Shown here in pieces: positions 16,720-24,297 of a DNA stretch of 35,263 bases. The notes under the pieces were generated by a model. The model was given only the letters and a program-made list of their open reading frames with translations. It had not been told where the DNA came from and searched no databases. The stretch spans positions 19,445 to 54,707 of the forward strand of contig JAAVAP010000017.1 of the NCBI GenBank assembly GCA_014804005.1. The letters run 5' to 3'. The DNA is from Treponema sp. GTDB taxonomy: Bacteria; Spirochaetota; Spirochaetia; Treponematales; Treponemataceae. How positions within the stretch are numbered: the stretch's first letter is position 1; each line of letters starts with the position of its first letter. Made by a program: the position numbers and the translations under genes.

Positions 16720-17453
16720 TGCGTTGCTACAAATGTTTTCGTCCAAAAGAATTCTGCCTCTGCTCGTTCGCCACGCCGCAAATTGACGCTGGCGTGAAAT
16801 TCATTTTTTTGATGCATCCGAAAGAAGCAAAACGCCAGCGCACGGGAACAGGAAGGCTTGCGCATATTTGCCTTGCCAATTCTGAAATTTTGCAAGGCTT
16901 GGAATTTTCGCAGAACGCGCGGCTTTTTGATTTGCTCGGCGATGAAAAATTTCTTCCTGTCTTGATGTATCCCGGAAACGATGCGTGGAATGTGAACGAC
17001 GAGAATTTTGTAAAATTGCTTTTGCCGAAAAATTCCGAAGAAAATAAAAATGAAAAAAATTCGGCGAGTGCAATTTCCACGCGAAAAATTTTGATGCCAA
17101 TCATAATTGACGCGACTTGGTTTTGTTCGCGAAAAATAATCGAGCACAATGTATTTCTGTTGCGCCTTCCGAAACTTTCGTTCGTGAAAAATTATTCTTC
17201 GATTTTTACGTTCAAGCACGAGCCGCGCCCTGAATGCGTTTCCACAATCGAAACTTGCTACTATTTGATTAAGGAATTGCAGACGGCAAAAATCGTCGCA
17301 CAAAATGTTGATGCCGAGCCACTGATGACGATTTTCAAAAAACTGATTTCCGACCAACTCCGCGCGGAAAACGAGCGCGTCCAAGGTTTGCGACCGAGCA
17401 CGCACGGCTACGATTGGAAGTACAACAAAATCCGCGAGATTCCTAATTTTTAA
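16719..17453 (+). CDS. DTW-domain tRNA-uridine aminocarboxypropyltransferase
   Basis: A 244-residue DTW-domain protein. Characterised members (TapT/TuaA) transfer the 3-amino-3-carboxypropyl group of SAM to uridine in tRNA, giving acp3U. The N-terminal Cys motif CYKCFRPKEFCLC (residues 3-15) is the usual zinc-type knuckle. HPKEAKRQRTGTGRLAHICLANS matches the HPxExxxxxNTGR block, DATW is the name-giving DTW-type motif, and RPECVSTIETCYY the downstream conserved block. The chain carries a low-complexity insert (about 106-125, SEENKNEKNSAS). It overlaps the preceding small gene by 1 nt. Confidence 0.9.
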   Translation: MRCYKCFRPKEFCLCSFATPQIDAGVKFIFLMHPKEAKRQRTGTGRLAHICLANSEILQGLEFSQNARLFDLLGDEKFLPVLMYPGNDAWNVNDENFVKLLLPKNSEENKNEKNSASAISTRKILMPIIIDATWFCSRKIIEHNVFLLRLPKLSFVKNYSSIFTFKHEPRPECVSTIETCYYLIKELQTAKIVAQNVDAEPLMTIFKKLISDQLRAENERVQGLRPSTHGYDWKYNKIREIPNF

Positions 17454-17546
17454 AAACAGATGAGCCAACTAGCACGACCGAAGTCAACTTAAAAAATCGA
17501 ATTAAAAACCTCGCACGAATTTTCAAATATTCCTGTTAAAAAAAAA

Positions 17547-19247
17547 TCAGTTGCTGCTGATTGGCTCGATTCCTTGCGGCTCGAATTCGCCAGCGCACGC
17601 GCCGACCAAAGCTTCCAAACTGTACGGCGAATAACTGTAGCCAAGCAAAATTGTGTCCGCCCAATCAAAGTCCGTTACCAAAACCGGCGACATTATCGCA
17701 AAAATTATCACGCGCTTTCCTTGCCGCGAAAGGATGCGCAAAGTCTGAGCCACGCGCGCGCTGTTCGCATCCGCCACGCAAAAAATTATCGTGTCGTAAC
17801 GGGAAGCCGTTTGCAAAATATTGTCCGAAGCCCATTGCGTTTCGTTCGGACCCATAGAATAGCTAAAGCGGAATTCGCCTGAATCAGGCCAGCGTTCTTT
17901 TCCCGAGGAAAAAAACGCTGGCTCGCTTCCGCAAAGCAGGACTCTTCCGAAATCGGATTTTTTCAAACCTTGAGAATTTCTGCGATAAACCGTAATTGAG
18001 CGACAGGCCTGCTCGAAGAAAAATTTCTCGCCTTCCTTGTCGGGGATTCTTTCAGCGATTTTGTTTTCGTCGGGAAAAAGCGGTGCGGGATTTTTTCCTT
18101 TGAAATATTTCAACTTTTCGTAAATCACTCGCCGCGCGGCCGCCTTCACTTTGCCTCGAAATTTTTCGTCGGTCTTCATCAAACTCAAATTCGCGCTCCA
18201 AAGCGGATCGTCCAATTGCGCCGTCGTCGAAGAAATCACAATGTCGTTGCCCGCCTCAACCGCCATTCTGAACGCCACGGAAAGCGAGCCTGCATAAAGT
18301 GTGCCTCCGTTCATCATCATGTCGTCGGTGATGATTAGACCTTCAAAGCCGAGGCGGTTTCGCAGGATTTCTGTAAGAAAAAATTCGGATAAAGTGGCTG
18401 GCTCTCCATTGGAACGAATTTTCGGAAAGCTCAAATGTCCACTCATAATGGCGGGAACGCCAGCCTTGATCAAATATTTGAACGGAACAAGCTCGCGGTT
18501 TTCGAAAGTTTCCATGTCGATTTGAATGCGGGGCAAAAAACCGTGCGAATCGTTCGGAGTGTCGCCGTGGCCGGGAAAATGTTTCGCGGTCGGAATCACG
18601 CCGGCATCCAAACTTCCTTGCGCGAACGCCGCGCCGAGAATTCCCGCGATGCGCGGATCTTCGCCAAACGAGCGCGTTCCGATTATCGTCGAACGTTTGT
18701 CCGTGTACAAATCCACAGTCGGCGCAAAATTCATATTTATTCCGAGCGCAGCAATTTCGCGGTTGATATACAATCCAGAATAATAGGCATCACGCGGAAA
18801 GCCGCTCGCGCCAATCGCCAAATTTCCAGGCGTGACGCTCGTGCTTCCTTTGACATGCCGAATCCATCCGCCTTCCTGATCGGTCGCAACGAAAAGCGGA
18901 ATCTTAAAACGCCGCGCCAAAGCCCTTTGTTGAAGCGATTTTACCGAGCGCGCCACAAGTCGAATGTTGTCCGTGTTCCAACCGAAAACTTTCACGCTAC
19001 CCAAGCCGCGTTCACTCACCCAAGAATTCAGCAAACGCGAAGGTTCTGCGCCCGCCCATCCGAACATCAAGATTTGCGCGTACAATTCTTCGTCGCTCAT
19101 TTTTTCCACGAGCGCGTCCGCCAAAATTTCGTGCGGAAAGTCGCTCCAAAAAGTAATGTCGTCGGGTAGATTCGCCGGAAACGCAAAATTCAAATTCAAT
19201 AAAAATGACAAAAAAAATCGAAGCGAAATTTTAAAAAGTTTTTTCAT
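17547..19247 (-). CDS. secreted glycoside hydrolase family 3 protein, NagZ-like
   Basis: A 566-residue GH3 enzyme with a signal peptide (about 1-25). The N-terminal barrel shows DQEGG (123-127), KHFPGHGDT (222-230) and DSH (233-235); the Asp-His pair is the catalytic dyad peculiar to NagZ-type beta-N-acetylhexosaminidases, and the nucleophile Asp lies in ITDDM (306-310). A GH3 C-terminal sandwich domain follows (about 415-566, DTIIFCVADANSARVAQTL). It probably trims N-acetylglucosamine-containing muropeptides or dietary chitin fragments outside the cytoplasm. The ribosome binding site is weak. An 8-bp inverted repeat (GCGATTTT/AAAATCGC, 19274-19291) lies just upstream and could be an operator. 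Confidence 0.9.
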   Translation of the reverse strand: MKKLFKISLRFFLSFLLNLNFAFPANLPDDITFWSDFPHEILADALVEKMSDEELYAQILMFGWAGAEPSRLLNSWVSERGLGSVKVFGWNTDNIRLVARSVKSLQQRALARRFKIPLFVATDQEGGWIRHVKGSTSVTPGNLAIGASGFPRDAYYSGLYINREIAALGINMNFAPTVDLYTDKRSTIIGTRSFGEDPRIAGILGAAFAQGSLDAGVIPTAKHFPGHGDTPNDSHGFLPRIQIDMETFENRELVPFKYLIKAGVPAIMSGHLSFPKIRSNGEPATLSEFFLTEILRNRLGFEGLIITDDMMMNGGTLYAGSLSVAFRMAVEAGNDIVISSTTAQLDDPLWSANLSLMKTDEKFRGKVKAAARRVIYEKLKYFKGKNPAPLFPDENKIAERIPDKEGEKFFFEQACRSITVYRRNSQGLKKSDFGRVLLCGSEPAFFSSGKERWPDSGEFRFSYSMGPNETQWASDNILQTASRYDTIIFCVADANSARVAQTLRILSRQGKRVIIFAIMSPVLVTDFDWADTILLGYSYSPYSLEALVGACAGEFEPQGIEPISSN

Positions 19248-19273
19248 AACAAAACCAACTTCTATAATAAATT

Positions 19274-19291
19274 GCGATTTTGAAAAATCGC
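19274..19291. repeat. perfect 8-bp inverted repeat upstream of the GH3 gene
   Basis: GCGATTTT, a 2-nt spacer and AAAATCGC lie 27 nt upstream of the GH3 start codon and next to a TATTATAG sequence that could be its -10 box. The position fits an operator, but no binding protein is suggested. Confidence 0.4.
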
Positions 19292-19467
19292 GAATGTTTT
19301 TCGGCGCGTGTCAAAAAACTTGACGCTATGCAAGCAACAAAAAATGCAAGTCCTAGCGAAACAAATTTCGTCCGCAACTTTTTTCGATGAAAAAATTATA
19401 GCAGAATTTCGCCGCAAATTCAAGTTCGACTTTTTGTGCAAGCAAAAGTCTTGCAAAAAATTTCATC

Positions 19468-19496
19468 TTGACCCGCGCAATTTTTTTTGCTACAAT
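19468..19496 (+). promoter_or_regulatory. leaderless-type promoter of the HAD-GNAT gene
   Basis: TTGACC (19468-19473), a 17-nt spacer and TACAAT (19491-19496) end 6 nt before the ATG at 19503. No ribosome binding site is present. Confidence 0.7.
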
Positions 19497-19502
19497 TTTC
19501 GA

Positions 19503-20708
19503 ATGAAAATTGAAACAGACGCGATAATTTTGGACATTGACGGAACACTTTGGAACACGACGGGAGTCGTGGCGCAGGCTTGGAACAAGGCGATTGAAAA
19601 ATTGAACTTGCCCGCACGAAAAGTGAACGCGCAAAATCTCAAAAACGAATTCGGAAAACCGATGGACAAAATCGCCGACAGCCTTTGGCCGAATTTGAGC
19701 AAGGCGCAAAAAACAAAATTGATGGACGAATGCTGCGAGCAGGAACAAATTGCGCTCATTGTAAATGAAAAGAAAATCGAATTCCCGAACGTAGTTTCCA
19801 CGATAAAAAAACTGAGCGAGCGTTTCAACATCTACATCGTTTCAAATTGCCAAAGCGGGTACATCGAACTCACGATGAAAAAAATCGGAATCGAGAATTT
19901 CATCCGCGACCACGAATGCTACGGCAACACGAAAAAATACAAGGCGGAAAACCTGCGTCTTTTGTGCGAACGAAATCATCTCAAAAAACCAGTCTATGTC
20001 GGTGACACCGAAGGCGACCGCGAGGCATGCAAGGAAGCAGGAATAAAATTTATTTGGGCAAGTTATGGTTTTGGAAGCGCGCGAACTTACGATGCCAAAA
20101 TCGAAAATTTCAAGGAACTTTTGGATTTGGTCACTCCAACTCAATTGCCGAAAACTTTTATACGCGCGGCAGTGCAGGAGGACGCAAAGGAATTGCTTGC
20201 AATTTACGCGCCTTATGTCAAAAACACAGCAATCAGTTTTGAATGCACAGTTCCATCCGTCTCAAATTTCAAAAAGCGGATTTCCGAAATTCTCAAGACA
20301 TACCCCTACCTGGTATTGGTATGCGAAAATGAAATTTTGGGATACGCTTATGCCGCGCCTTTCAAAAATCGAGCTGCCTACAATTGGTGCGTGGAAACGA
20401 CGATTTATTTGAAGCAAGGTTACGCGCAGCGCGGACTCGGAAAAAAACTTTACTCCGCTTTGGAAAACATTCTTCGCTCGCAAAACATTTTGAACATGAA
20501 CGCATGCATCGCGCACGCCTCAAAATCCAGCCAATACTTGACGAACGCAAGCGAAGAATTTCACAAAAAAATGGGATTTAAAAAGGCGGCACATTTTTCG
20601 CAATGCGGATTCAAATTCGGAAAATGGTTCGACATGATTTGGATGCAAAAAAGTCTCGGAGCGCACACAGAAAAAACGAAAGATATAATTCCATTTTGCG
20701 AACTTTGA
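19503..20708 (+). CDS. fusion of a HAD-type phosphatase and a GNAT acetyltransferase
   Basis: A 401-residue two-domain enzyme. Residues 1-215 are a HAD hydrolase: motif I DIDGTLWNT (nucleophile Asp11, acid Asp13), motif II VSNCQ, motif III Lys and motif IV GDTEGD, similar to phosphoglycolate phosphatase-type members. Residues about 219-385 are a GNAT resembling phosphinothricin or methionine-sulfoximine acetyltransferases: FIRAAVQEDAKELLAIYAPYV, CVETTIYLKQGYAQRGLGKKLY (acetyl-CoA site) and FHKKMGFKKAAHF. The frame opens at 19308, but the HAD domain starts right at the ATG at 19503, which has a promoter ending 6 nt upstream. The fusion suggests linked metabolite clean-up; substrates are unknown. 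Confidence 0.9.
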   Translation: MKIETDAIILDIDGTLWNTTGVVAQAWNKAIEKLNLPARKVNAQNLKNEFGKPMDKIADSLWPNLSKAQKTKLMDECCEQEQIALIVNEKKIEFPNVVSTIKKLSERFNIYIVSNCQSGYIELTMKKIGIENFIRDHECYGNTKKYKAENLRLLCERNHLKKPVYVGDTEGDREACKEAGIKFIWASYGFGSARTYDAKIENFKELLDLVTPTQLPKTFIRAAVQEDAKELLAIYAPYVKNTAISFECTVPSVSNFKKRISEILKTYPYLVLVCENEILGYAYAAPFKNRAAYNWCVETTIYLKQGYAQRGLGKKLYSALENILRSQNILNMNACIAHASKSSQYLTNASEEFHKKMGFKKAAHFSQCGFKFGKWFDMIWMQKSLGAHTEKTKDIIPFCEL

Positions 20709-20711
20709 TCC

Positions 20712-20820
20712 TTCTCCAAAACTTGGTAACGACTCGAATTGCTCGCCGAAGTCTGCCGAGGTGACCGCCCAACTATTCCCTACTTAATTATTACCTATTC
20801 ATCATTAACTATTCACTAAT
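20712..20820 (-). repeat. dispersed intergenic repeat, copy 1 (after pgsA)
   Basis: Read on the minus strand this begins in the pgsA stop region with TTAGTGAATAGTTAATGATG, goes on to GGGAATAGTTGGGCGGTCACCTCGGC and ends near CCAAGTTTT. The same blocks in the same order follow the rho stop (34294-34395). Copy 1 has an extra 16 nt (AATAATTAAG-like). It fills the gap between pgsA and the convergent HAD-GNAT gene. Confidence 0.75.
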
Positions 20821-21418
20821 CTGCCGCTTCCTTCAAAACGTGCCCGAAATTTTTCAAATAGTCAAAGAGGCTCGCGTATGAAAGCACGACGCAAATTGCG
20901 AACATCAACTGCCCCGCAAAATTGAACGCGGCCATGTTCACGCTCCAAGCGGCGGCAAGTCCCGTCCGCGCAAGACAATTTTGCGCCAGCACCACAAAGC
21001 AGCCCGCCACATAAAAAACAGTTTTCAATTTGCCGCCCTTTCGCGCCGCGATCGCAGTTCCAGTTTTCGCCGCGACCATCCTCAAAAAATTTTGACTGAA
21101 TTCGCGATACAAAATCAAGACATAAAAAACCGGATGCATATAGCCGCTGAAAACAAAGCAAGTGAACATCGAAAGGTGCAAAAAAACGTCGGCAAAAGGA
21201 TCGAACATTTTTCCAAAATCGCTCACCTCGTTGTGTTTCCGCGCGAAATGCCCGTCAAAATAATCCGTAAGCTCGACAAACGGCAAAATCAAAATAAGCG
21301 CGACAGAAACAATCTTGCCGAGCAGCTCCGAGCCCAACCATTCGGGCAAAAAATAAAGCGCGAAAATTATCGGGGCAGCGACAATACGCGCAAGCGTAAA
21401 TTTGTTTGAAGTTTTCAT
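20816..21418 (-). CDS. pgsA: CDP-alcohol phosphatidyltransferase, probably phosphatidylglycerophosphate synthase
   Basis: A 200-residue integral membrane enzyme. The full CDP-alcohol phosphotransferase motif is present: D-x2-DG-x2-AR-x8-G-x3-D-x3-D in DYFDGHFARKHNEVSDFGKMFDPFAD (shown in parts: DYFDG, AR, GKMFD, D). Several hydrophobic segments surround it (IVAAPIIFALYFLP, IVSVALILILPF, VFLHLSMFTCFVFSG, and two near the end). Length and lack of extra domains favour PgsA, which makes phosphatidylglycerophosphate from CDP-diacylglycerol. AGGAAAG precedes the ATG. A terminator-like stem separates it from the upstream gene. The stop codon TAG is part of the dispersed repeat. Confidence 0.87.
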   Translation of the reverse strand: MKTSNKFTLARIVAAPIIFALYFLPEWLGSELLGKIVSVALILILPFVELTDYFDGHFARKHNEVSDFGKMFDPFADVFLHLSMFTCFVFSGYMHPVFYVLILYREFSQNFLRMVAAKTGTAIAARKGGKLKTVFYVAGCFVVLAQNCLARTGLAAAWSVNMAAFNFAGQLMFAICVVLSYASLFDYLKNFGHVLKEAAD

Positions 21419-21429
21419 TTTTCTTTCCT

Positions 21430-21462
21430 AAAAACAAGTGCGGAATCTCGATTTCGCACTTG
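21430..21462 (-). terminator. rho-independent terminator after the unknown membrane-protein gene
   Basis: On the minus strand CAAGTGCG, an inner AAT-CGAG-ATT hairpin, and CGCACTTG are followed at once by TTTTT. The stem lies 27 nt past the stop of the 21489-22307 gene and just before the ribosome binding site of pgsA. Confidence 0.75.
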
Positions 21463-21488
21463 CAATATTTAACGCGCGATTTTTCACA

Positions 21489-22307
21489 TCACATTATTTT
21501 TTCAAACGCCACTCGAAAATCCGAAAGTTCCGTCCGAACTTCCGCTTTGTAAAGCGCGGGAAAAATTTCCTGCTTTGGAAGCGCGAAAATTTCCAAGCGC
21601 GCGTCGTCCAAAATAGCGTTGCAAATTCCATAAAAAATCTTCTTAAAAAAATTGTCGGAATTTTTCGTGACAAAAATTTTTCGCGATGAAAAATCTTCGC
21701 CAGAAATTTTTTGGAATTCGCCGGAAAAATCCCGCAAGGTCGCGCCGGCAATTTCATACCAAATATGCGGCAAAGGAAAAATCGCGTTTTCGCCAATCTC
21801 GTAAACAAAAAAAGCCACGCCGCATTCCGCGTCAGTTTCGAACAAATTTTTCCCTGAAAAAATTTCATATTCCTTTCCGCTGGATTCGTCGCGCAAAAAA
21901 GTCTCGCCCACGGTAAGCGTGAAATTCTGCGGCTGCGGAAGCCTTTTGTAAAGCGCAATTCCAAAGCAAAACGTAAACAAAATGTAAAGCACGGAAACGA
22001 CTGGAAAAACGCTTCGCAAAAATGCCGCGCAAATCGCGCCCGTGGCGGCATACAAAAGAAGCGCGGGAAAACGCCGTTCCACATATTCCAAAACAAAATC
22101 CGCGCAAAACGACTGGAATCTCGCCTCGTTGAAAAACAACGCGAAAAAAATCGCCGTCGCCACGAAAAGCAGCAACGCTAACGAACGCCGGAATTTAAAA
22201 TATTTTCGCCGCGAAACTTTGCCAGCAACGATGCATGCAACACATCCCAAAAACGCGCCAAAAAAGAGAAATGCCAAATTCAAATATACATTCGCGGGAT
22301 AAAGCAT
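21489..22307 (-). CDS. membrane protein of unknown function
   Basis: A 272-residue protein I do not recognise. Residues about 1-140 hold four hydrophobic segments (YLNLAFLFFGAFLGCVACIVAG, SLALLLFVATAIFFALFF, ALLLYAATGAICAAFL, VVSVLYILFTFCFGIALY). The C-terminal half is soluble with mixed strands and helices and no visible catalytic motif. The frame opens at 22391, inside the cytidylate-kinase-like gene; the ATG at 22307 follows that gene's stop by 31 nt and begins with a natural membrane segment, so it is the better start. A weak AAGG precedes it. It ends in a clear terminator. Confidence 0.7.
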   Translation of the reverse strand: MLYPANVYLNLAFLFFGAFLGCVACIVAGKVSRRKYFKFRRSLALLLFVATAIFFALFFNEARFQSFCADFVLEYVERRFPALLLYAATGAICAAFLRSVFPVVSVLYILFTFCFGIALYKRLPQPQNFTLTVGETFLRDESSGKEYEIFSGKNLFETDAECGVAFFVYEIGENAIFPLPHIWYEIAGATLRDFSGEFQKISGEDFSSRKIFVTKNSDNFFKKIFYGICNAILDDARLEIFALPKQEIFPALYKAEVRTELSDFRVAFEKIM

Positions 22308-22338
22308 CGCCTTCGCAAAATTCCAGCCAGCGCCGAAA

Positions 22339-23160
22339 TTATTTGTACGTCTTGAAATCCTGCACGACGCTAACTGCGGATTCCACCGCATATTCAGGAT
22401 AAGCCTTTCGCGCCAAAACCAAAGCCTTTTCCACGCACGCGCCGGAATCCGAAATTCCCTGCAAGACGATTTTTTTGTCCACGACCACGGCGTGCAAAAA
22501 ATTGATGTTCACCTTGTGCTCGAAAATCAAGGAATTCACGAGACGCTGCGCCAAAAGCAATTCCTGGATTTTCTTCGCGCCCGCCTCTTCGCGCTCGGGC
22601 GTGATGTACGCGCGCACGATCGAAACTATGACAGCCGCCGCACCTTGCAAATCCATCTTGCCGCTGTTCACGACCATGTGGTAGTGCGTAGGGTCTTCGG
22701 GATCGATGTTGAAAAAATTCTTGTGGAATCCCATTCGATTCGCGTCGCTTTCTTCGATGCGCTGCTTTGCCTGCTTTTCGTTCCAATTGAATTCGTTTTC
22801 AAGCCGCGAAAGCCGCACGTCATAATTCGAGACGAACCTGAAAGAAACGAGATTCGGAAGTTCCTCCAAAACGAACGCGCTTCCGCGCCCAATCAAAACG
22901 CAATTTCCTTCCGCCGCGCTTTCCAAAATCGCGGTCTGTAGGCAATACAAATATTCGTCGCGATCCTTCGCCAACGACGCGAAAAATCCCGGCTTCACTT
23001 CGTCATATTTGTGGAGCTTTTCCGCAGAAAATCCATTGTCCAAAATTTTCTGCTCGATTTCCTTTTTCGTGATGAATTTGTAGCCCAAAAGCCTCGCGAC
23101 TTCCGCGCTGATTTCGTCTCCGAGAGCCGCCACTTGACGCGCCATCGCAACTATCGCCAT
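22339..23160 (-). CDS. cytidylate-kinase-like family protein
   Basis: A 273-residue protein. Residues about 1-185 match the cytidylate kinase-like (AAK6-like P-loop) family: MAIVAMARQVAALGDEISAEVARLLGY (first 27 residues, in part), LIGRGSAFVL, VSNYDVRLSRL and ANRMGFHKNFFN. The classic GxxGxGKS loop is not evident, as in this family. The C-terminal 80 residues (SLIFEHKVNINFLHAVVVDKK) form an extra small domain of unknown role. The ATG at 23160 has GGGAGG 5-6 nt upstream, better than the ATG at 23175. Nucleotide kinase activity is inferred only. Confidence 0.8.
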   Translation of the reverse strand: MAIVAMARQVAALGDEISAEVARLLGYKFITKKEIEQKILDNGFSAEKLHKYDEVKPGFFASLAKDRDEYLYCLQTAILESAAEGNCVLIGRGSAFVLEELPNLVSFRFVSNYDVRLSRLENEFNWNEKQAKQRIEESDANRMGFHKNFFNIDPEDPTHYHMVVNSGKMDLQGAAAVIVSIVRAYITPEREEAGAKKIQELLLAQRLVNSLIFEHKVNINFLHAVVVDKKIVLQGISDSGACVEKALVLARKAYPEYAVESAVSVVQDFKTYK

Positions 23161-23285
23161 TTTTTCCTCCCGCATTGCGCGAATTTCACGCAGATTTAAA
23201 ACATTTTTTTTAAATATCGACTATAATATAATAAAACATATCGCACAATTTGTCAAACGATGACATAGCGAAAATTAATTTTAAG

Positions 23286-23340
23286 GCACAGCGGTCATTG
23301 AGCAGTTCGCGCGAGCGAGCAAGCCGAATTGACCGAAACT
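23286..23340. repeat. hairpin related to the GGTCA-type intergenic repeats
   Basis: CGGTCA (23292-23297) and TGACCG (23330-23335) enclose a GC-rich stretch with GCGCGAGCGAGC. The end motif resembles that of the pgsA and rho repeats. It lies in the leader region of the Nudix gene and may be a diverged member of the same family or an independent hairpin. Confidence 0.45.
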
Positions 23341-23365
23341 TGCGAAATATAAACTGGAGACGAAA

Positions 23366-23914
23366 ATGAAAGATTCTGATTTGATTTGGAAAGAGATTTC
23401 AAGCGAGGAAATTTTGGAAACGCCGGTTTTCAAGGTGACGAAGGCACACAGCGTTTCACCGCTTGGTCAAAAAGGCGACTACATCGTCCTCAAGGCGCGC
23501 GACTGGGCCACGGTGATTCCGGTTTTGGGCGACGACTTTTTGATGGTAAAGCAATGGCGGCACGGACACCAAGGGCTGAGCGTGGAATTTCCGGGCGGCG
23601 TAATCGAAAGCGATGAGTCGCCCGAAGAAGGCGCGCGGCGCGAACTCATGGAAGAAACTGGATTTTCGGCAGGCCGCCTCGTCCACCTCGGAACGATGAA
23701 TCCGAATCCCGCGCTTTTCGCGAACCGCTTCCATGTTTTTTTGGCGGAAGATTTGCACACCGACGGAAAGCAAAATCTCGACCGCGATGAATTTTTGAAT
23801 TACATCAAAATTCCCAAGGCCGAAGTTTTCGAGAAAATGGGCGGCGCGGAATATCCGCACGCGCTCATGGTGGCCGCGCTCGAACTTTACCGCCAGCACG
23901 AGTCGAAAAAATAA
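23366..23914 (+). CDS. Nudix hydrolase, ADP-ribose pyrophosphatase-like
   Basis: A 182-residue Nudix protein. The Nudix box G-x5-E-x7-REUxEExGU is complete at 78-100 (GGVIESDESPEEGARREL and MEETGF), with the Glu residues that bind the metal ions. The upstream VKQWRHGHQGLSVEFPGG is typical of ADP-ribose or ADP-sugar pyrophosphatases. It probably hydrolyses ADP-ribose or related nucleoside diphosphate derivatives. GGAG lies 7 nt before the ATG. A 190-nt gap with a hairpin separates it from the divergent cytidylate-kinase-like gene. Confidence 0.92.
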   Translation: MKDSDLIWKEISSEEILETPVFKVTKAHSVSPLGQKGDYIVLKARDWATVIPVLGDDFLMVKQWRHGHQGLSVEFPGGVIESDESPEEGARRELMEETGFSAGRLVHLGTMNPNPALFANRFHVFLAEDLHTDGKQNLDRDEFLNYIKIPKAEVFEKMGGAEYPHALMVAALELYRQHESKK

Positions 23915-23996
23915 AACTTTTTTTGATTTTGCGTGAAAAGATTCGCAAAAAATTGTATATTATATTGAGAATATATCAATGAAGGAGAAAACGAAA

Positions 23997-24218
23997 ATGG
24001 ACGAATTCACATTCAAAATCGAAGAGCACATCGCCGTAATTTCGGAAGGCAAAGGCGGCTGGAAAACCGAGCTGAACCGCGTTTCCTGGGGAGACCGCCC
24101 CGCAAAATACGACCTGCGTCCTTGGAGCGCGGATCATCAGAAAATGGGCAAAGGCATAACGTTCACCGCCGAAGAGCTGAACTCGCTCAAAGCGAAATTG
24201 AACGAAAGAGAATTCTAG
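23997..24218 (+). CDS. YdbC/PC4-like small nucleic-acid-binding protein
   Basis: A 73-residue protein resembling YdbC-type bacterial relatives of the eukaryotic coactivator PC4, which bind single-stranded DNA as dimers. Seen are FTFKIEEHIAVISEGKGGW, ELNRVSWGDRPAKYDLRPWS and HQKMGKGITFTAEEL, the characteristic order of strands and helix. The ATG at 23997 has AAGGAG 8 nt upstream; the in-frame ATG at 23979 lacks one. It is a single-gene unit that converges with holA across an AT-rich repeat. Confidence 0.85.
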   Translation: MDEFTFKIEEHIAVISEGKGGWKTELNRVSWGDRPAKYDLRPWSADHQKMGKGITFTAEELNSLKAKLNEREF

Positions 24219-24297
24219 TTTATAGTGAATATGGAATAGTTAATAGTTTTTCTCGCGCTGCCAACTATTCACTATACAAACAATAACTATTAACTAT
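24219..24297. repeat. AT-rich intergenic repeat with two interleaved inverted repeats
   Basis: TATAGTGAATA (24221-24231) pairs perfectly with TATTCACTATA (24266-24276), and ATAGTTAATAGTT (24236-24248) with AACTATTAACTAT (24285-24297). The order left1-left2-right1-right2 would make a pseudoknot if folded as RNA. The words are shared with the pgsA and rho repeats (TTAGTGAATAGTTAATGATG). The segment sits between convergent genes and reaches into the last codons of holA. Confidence 0.75.
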
